This document shows positions 6,146-8,680 of a stretch of 8,680 bases of DNA, in pieces. A program made the position numbers and the translations under genes. Numbering within the stretch: the first letter of the stretch is position 1; the number at the start of each line of letters is the position of its first letter. The stretch is from JBOGDS01 sp050743075 (GTDB taxonomy: Bacteria; Actinomycetota; Actinomycetes; Jiangellales; Jiangellaceae), in the NCBI GenBank assembly GCA_050743075.1, contig JBOGDS010000118.1, positions 1 to 8,680 of the forward strand, read 5' to 3'. Under the pieces are notes generated by a model. It ran no database searches, was not told the DNA's origin, and worked only from the letters and a program-made list of their open reading frames with translations.

Positions 6146-6257
6146 CCCTGCCTCGCCGCGCGCGACAGTGCGTTGCCGACGCTCCGGCCGCGGACGATCG
6201 ATGAATGTCACGGAGCCGTGCGTCCTTTCAATTCCCGAGCGTCTTCCTTGTTGTCGT

Positions 6258-6545
6258 TGATCCAGCGCGCGCTGCGCGAACCTGGTCGCCCCGGCGAAGT
6301 AGCCCCGGAACCGGACGCCGGCCGCGGCGGCGAGCACGATCGGCAGCAGCGGGTCCTGCGAGGCAGCGTCGGCGGCCCGTGCGGCCCAGGCGGAGACCTC
6401 CGACGGGCCGCCGGTCTCCCCGTACCAGAACAGGGCGGCCGACAGCCGGATCGCGAGCGCCGGCTCGTGGGCGAGCGCCCACTGGTGTGCGCTGCGCAGG
6501 TCGTCGAGCGCGGCGGTGAGAGCCTCCGCCCAGGTGGTCTCTTCG
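6258..6545 (-). pseudogene. BTAD/LuxR-type ATPase regulator, internal helical-repeat fragment
   Basis: On the minus strand about 95 residues read TTWAEALTAALDDLRSAHQW, ALAHEPALAIRLSAALFWYG, EVSAWAARAADAAS and GVRFRGYFAGATRFAQRAL. This resembles the TPR-like helical region after the NB-ARC ATPase of SARP/BTAD or large LuxR-type regulators, where LRxAxxWAL and LRLxAALxWYW patterns recur. Neither the ATPase nor a DNA-binding domain is present. The frame stays open much further (to 5441), but beyond 6258 the residues look random and run antisense to the MarR gene, so the fragment ends there. Such regulators are about 900-1100 residues, so this is a small dead piece. It is bounded at about 6540 by a methyltransferase fragment on the opposite strand. 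Confidence 0.6.
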
Positions 6546-6750
6546 GGCCCGCAGCTTGGGGCTGCCGGTCTACGAGCATGTGATCCACCGAGCGAAGATC
6601 GGTCCCGAGATCCACGTGCTCGACTGCGGCTGCGGAGCAGGGCGGTTCGCCCAGCTGGCCGCCGCACGGGGCGCGCTCGTGGCCGGTGTCGATGCGGCCG
6701 AGCAGCTCGTCGCCATCGCCGCGGAACGTATTCCGGACGGCGACTTTTCA
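6539..6750 (+). pseudogene. SAM-dependent methyltransferase, N-terminal fragment
   Basis: LFGPAAWG (6539-6561) and LPVYEHVIHRAKIGPEIHVL are joined by a one-base loss in the G run at 6558-6561. Then come DCGCGAGRFAQLAAARGALV (SAM motif I, GCGAGR) and AGVDAAEQLVAIAAERIPDG, where the Asp of GVDAA binds the SAM ribose. DF follows, after which the match ends at about 6750; the frame stops at TGA 6763-6765. Family proteins continue with a VGDLEALPW-like segment and total about 260-280 residues, so the catalytic half is missing. It abuts a BTAD-regulator fragment on one side and a convergent intact VOC gene on the other. Non-functional. It is a third methyltransferase family in the window, distinct from the two at 1896-3169. 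Confidence 0.7.
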
Positions 6751-6772
6751 TGCCGCCGGACGTGACCGCCTC

Positions 6773-7174
6773 CTAGCCGCTCCCCATGGCCGCCTGGTCC
6801 TCTTCGCTGAGCTGGATGATCTGGACGTAGTTGCCGTCCGGATCAATCGCGGTCGCGAACAGGCTGCCGCCGCGGTCCTCGAGTTCGACCAACCACGTCA
6901 CGCCCATGTCGTCCAGGCGCGCAGCGACAGCGCGGGCGTCGGCCACGTCGAAGTTGAGGATCACCCGTCCGGGCTCTGGGTTCTTGTTCCCGATGTCGTC
7001 GCGACTGTCGATCAGCACGTAGAAACCGCCGAACTTGAGCACCCGGTAGTTGTCGACCTTCGAGTTCTCTGCGGGATCCAGAGCGGCGACGTACCAGGCA
7101 TGGAGCCGTTCCGGGTCGGTGCTGGCGAGCAAGATGCTGTCCAGGCTGGGTTGCTTCACGATCTCCACTTCCAT
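6773..7174 (-). CDS. VOC/glyoxalase-like domain protein, intact
   Basis: A 133-residue single-domain VOC protein from ATG 7174 to TAG 6775-6773. SILLASTDPERLHAWYVAAL (13-32) is the first beta strand and helix of the fold. YRVLKFGGFYVLID follows, then GRVILNFDVADARAVAARLD (69-88) and FATAIDPDGNYVQIIQL (106-122), which is the conserved DPDGN turn and last strand. Short VOC proteins include metal-dependent dioxygenases, antibiotic-binding proteins and thiol transferases. The substrate cannot be told from sequence. The usual His/Glu metal ligands are not obvious at the first and last strands (Gln119 replaces the common Glu), so a non-metal binding role is possible. AAGGA lies 12 bases upstream of the ATG, a long spacing. 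GTG at codon 3 is an alternative start. Confidence 0.8.
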   Translation of the reverse strand: MEVEIVKQPSLDSILLASTDPERLHAWYVAALDPAENSKVDNYRVLKFGGFYVLIDSRDDIGNKNPEPGRVILNFDVADARAVAARLDDMGVTWLVELEDRGGSLFATAIDPDGNYVQIIQLSEEDQAAMGSG

Positions 7175-7482
7175 CCTGTAGGTCTGTCCTTGCGGGCTGC
7201 CATTAGTAGAGACCAGCCGACACGGCGAAACTCATCGCTCGGCCGATCGACATGCGGCCTGCTTCTACGCTGCCTCCAACCGATACCGGACACCGCGCCG
7301 GCCCGGGTTCCCTCTTGGCGCTCTGGAACCCGGCCCGCGCCGCGCCGATCGTGGCCAGGGTCCGTGGACACACAGCCGCCGGTTCGCGCCACTCGTCGGT
7401 GCTCCGTTCCGGCCTCACTCACGCCCGCTGCGGGTAAACGCCCTCCGTGGACGCGTCGACCCGAGACATGCTCATCGCGTAC
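7175..7482. other. ~310 bases with no recognisable gene
   Basis: All six frames were read with frameshifts allowed and no family was recognised. On the minus strand a frame ending SIGRAMSFAVSAGLY then TAA (7205-7207) is open but has no convincing start or homology. This stretch presumably contains the promoter of the intact VOC gene and the junction to the SnoaL-like remnant. Confidence 0.4.
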
Positions 7483-7607
7483 TCACCAGCCTTCGTACGG
7501 CGGCTCGCGATGCTCGACTTGGTTCCAATAGTCGCGGTGGTCGACAACCTGACCGCTGTCGTCGAAGCGGAGCAGAGTCGCGCCGGCCAGGGTCAGCCGC
7601 TGCTCGG
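7483..7607 (-). pseudogene. SnoaL/NTF2-like protein, C-terminal fragment
   Basis: The minus strand reads RLTLAGATLLRFDDSGQVVD then HRDYWNQVEHREPPYEGW and TGA 7485-7483. The RFDDxGxVVxHxDYWN sequence with a PYEGW-like end is characteristic of small nuclear-transport-factor-2/SnoaL-like proteins (steroid-isomerase or polyketide-cyclase fold). Only the last two or three strands (about 40 residues of a usual 130-150) are present. Upstream the frame continues open but antisense or out of phase within the beta-propeller gene, whose stop is at 7610-7608. The two genes therefore meet at about 7607, either as a natural boundary with a lost N-terminus or as a deletion junction. Confidence 0.68.
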
Positions 7608-8575
7608 TTAGCCGTCGGTGGTGCGGATGGTCAGCGTCTGGTTGGCGCCTATGCCCTGGTCGTAGCGGTACCCGACGCCCCACACGGTGCTCGGTCCGAT
7701 CGCGGCGGCGCCGAAGAGTTTCGGGCCGACTGGTGGACTGGGTGTGAGCTGCTTGGTCCATGAGACACCGTCCCAATGCAGGACGAGGGTGTCGGCGTTG
7801 AAACCTTCTCCGTCCAAGCCGACGGCATGGATGTTCGTTGGGGAGAGGGCGACGATGTCGCGTAGCTGGCCGCCGGACGGGAAGGCTGGGATGGCAGCGC
7901 GGCTCCACGCGATGCCGTTCCAATGCAGGATGATCGGGATCCAATGCGGGCCGCCGAGGTAGGTGTGTCCGACGGCCCACACGTCGTCGGGCGCCACAGC
8001 GGCGACACCGAAAAGCATGATGGGCGATGGCTGCGGGATGGGCACCGAGCTCCATCCGCTTCCGTTCCAACGCAACGTGATCCCGACCGCGGTGCCGCCA
8101 AACGGGCTCGTGCTCCCCAACCGACCGCCCACGCATCGTTGGGTCCGGTCGCGTCGACCGCTTCGAGATGGTCCTCGGGAGTTAAGGTGGGACTGGGCAG
8201 AACCTGCCAGCTGCCGCCGGTTCGCCGCAGGATCAGGCTGAGGGTGCCGAAGTTGGCCTTCGGCTTGCTGTACGACCCCACCGCCCACACCGCGCCCGTC
8301 GTGGACGGCACCGCCGCCACGCCGTTCAGCTCGTTGAGGCCGCCCCGGTCCGGGTTCGGGCTGGGTTCGACGCGCCAGTTCGTTCCGTCCCAGCGCTCGA
8401 CCAGAGTGACCAAGCCGCCGGAAGCCACCTGGCGGATGCCGACCGCCCAGGCGTCGTTCGCGGCCGGGGCGGCCACCCCGCGTAGGGCGTGGTTACGGGC
8501 AAACCTGGGGTGCGCGGCCGGCGCCCAGGCGCTGCCGTCCCAGCGCAGAATGAGAGGTTGTCCCGGTCTTCGTGG
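7608..8575 (-). pseudogene. Beta-propeller (kelch/WD-like) repeat protein, frameshifted, 5' end unclear
   Basis: The protein consists of ~45-residue repeats ending in a (D/A)xWAVG motif and starting with a LxLxWNGxxW motif. Examples are PLILRWDGSAW...NDAWAVG, LVERWDGTNW...GAVWAVG, LILRRTGGSW...NDAWAVG, ITLRWNGSGW...DDVWAVG, IILHWNGIAW...NIHAVG and LVLHWDGVSW...STVWGVG, then a final strand QTLTIRTTDG and TAA 7610-7608. That is six repeats plus a closing strand, consistent with a six- or seven-bladed propeller. Such proteins are commonly secreted in actinobacteria. A one-base loss near 8120-8130 separates repeats 1-3 from 4-6. No signal peptide or ribosome binding site precedes repeat 1: upstream residues are unlike it and run into the control region of the rightmost gene, so the 5' end is probably truncated. 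Confidence 0.75.
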
Positions 8576-8595
8576 AACTTGAGGTGGCGGTCCCC

Positions 8596-8629
8596 CACCT
8601 GAGACCCGCCTGGTGGTAGGTCTCGGGTG
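8596..8629 (+). promoter_or_regulatory. Strong stem-loop in leader of rightmost gene
   Basis: CACCTGAGACC (8596-8606) pairs with GGTCTCGGGTG (8619-8629): 11 pairs including one G-T, with a 12-base loop. An alternative shorter pairing, GGTGG (8583-8587) with CCACC (8595-8599), would compete with the left arm, as in attenuators. No T run follows, so it is not a classical terminator in the plus direction. It ends 17 bases before the ribosome binding site of the gene at 8666. It could be an mRNA leader structure or a protein-binding dyad. Confidence 0.45.
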
Positions 8630-8646
8630 ACCGTCCAAGGAACACC

Positions 8647-8658
8647 GGAAGGAAGGGG
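8647..8658 (+). promoter_or_regulatory. Strong Shine-Dalgarno sequence
   Basis: GGAAGGAAGGGG lies 7 bases before ATG 8666. It is the strongest ribosome binding site in the window and fixes the start of the last gene. Confidence 0.7.
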
Positions 8659-8665
8659 ACCGCTC

Positions 8666-8680
8666 ATGAAGACTGTACCG
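8666..8680 (+). CDS. Start of a gene running off the right edge
   Basis: ATG 8666 gives MKTVP before the window ends. The strong ribosome binding site 7 bases upstream makes this a credible real start. The product cannot be identified from five residues; Lys at position 2 would suit a secreted protein, but that is only a guess. Confidence 0.5.

Noticed and set aside
5441..6751. 436-codon open frame on the minus strand
   Set aside because: It runs antisense through the whole MarR gene and part of the PPOX gene. Only 6258-6545 has family-like residues; the rest is Arg/Pro/Gly-rich shadow.
6686..7531. 281-codon plus-strand frame
   Set aside because: Covers the VOC gene in antisense; the VOC reading has clear fold motifs and this one does not.
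1..8680. CRISPR array, tRNA/rRNA genes, toxin-antitoxin or defence system
   Set aside because: No regularly spaced direct repeats, no tRNA-like cloverleaf or TTC-containing arms, and no recognisable toxin, nuclease or restriction gene. The only repeats at regular spacing are the protein-coding propeller blades.

Overview
The window is high-GC DNA from an actinobacterium. The assignment rests on strong G/C bias at third codon positions and on the families present: ISL3 and IS21 transposases, an ECF42-like sigma factor with a C-terminal helical extension, a PPOX-fold F420/FMN-type oxidoreductase, a BTAD/LuxR-type regulator fragment, and leaderless GTG starts behind TANNNT boxes. No genus can be named from the sequence. 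Most of the window reads as an accessory region in decay: gene fragments from unrelated families lie edge to edge, in alternating orientation, among remnants of two insertion sequences.

Layout. 1-101 is the tail of a VOC/glyoxalase gene. 183-698 is the C-terminal part and right end of an ISL3-family element, which abuts a frameshifted RidA-family gene on the minus strand (699-1044). 1200-1532 is a frameshifted ECF sigma factor C-terminus, and 1768-1899 is the first ~22 codons of a RibD/DHFR-like gene. 1896-3169 (minus) is a two-gene methyltransferase operon: the upstream gene is intact, and the downstream one carries one frameshift. 3425-3456 is a promoter-like site with a long spacer, followed by a possible ankyrin-protein start, an IS21 IstA N-terminal fragment (3597-3944) and an amidase lacking its N-terminal third (4040-~4950).

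5112-6145 is the most coherent unit. A PPOX-family oxidoreductase (minus) overlaps by 4 bp a damaged flavin monooxygenase start. It is divergent from an intact MarR-family regulator, with overlapping inverted repeats between the two that look like the MarR operator. 6258-6750 holds a BTAD-regulator fragment (minus) butted against the front part of a methyltransferase (plus). 6773-7174 (minus) is an intact VOC-family gene. 7175-7482 holds nothing I can recognise. 7483-7607 is the tail of a SnoaL/NTF2-like protein, and 7608-~8575 is a frameshifted six-to-seven-repeat beta-propeller protein (both minus). The right edge has a strong stem-loop, a very strong ribosome binding site and the first five codons of a plus-strand gene.

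Four complete genes look functional: the upstream methyltransferase, the PPOX oxidoreductase, MarR and the second VOC protein. Nearly every other gene is truncated or needs one or more single-base insertions to restore its family reading frame. Those corrections mostly fall in short G or C runs, so either real pseudogenisation or base-calling/assembly errors could explain them. I found no RNA gene, no CRISPR array and no convincing new defence or biosynthetic system. The best lead is the MarR-controlled PPOX/flavin-monooxygenase locus.
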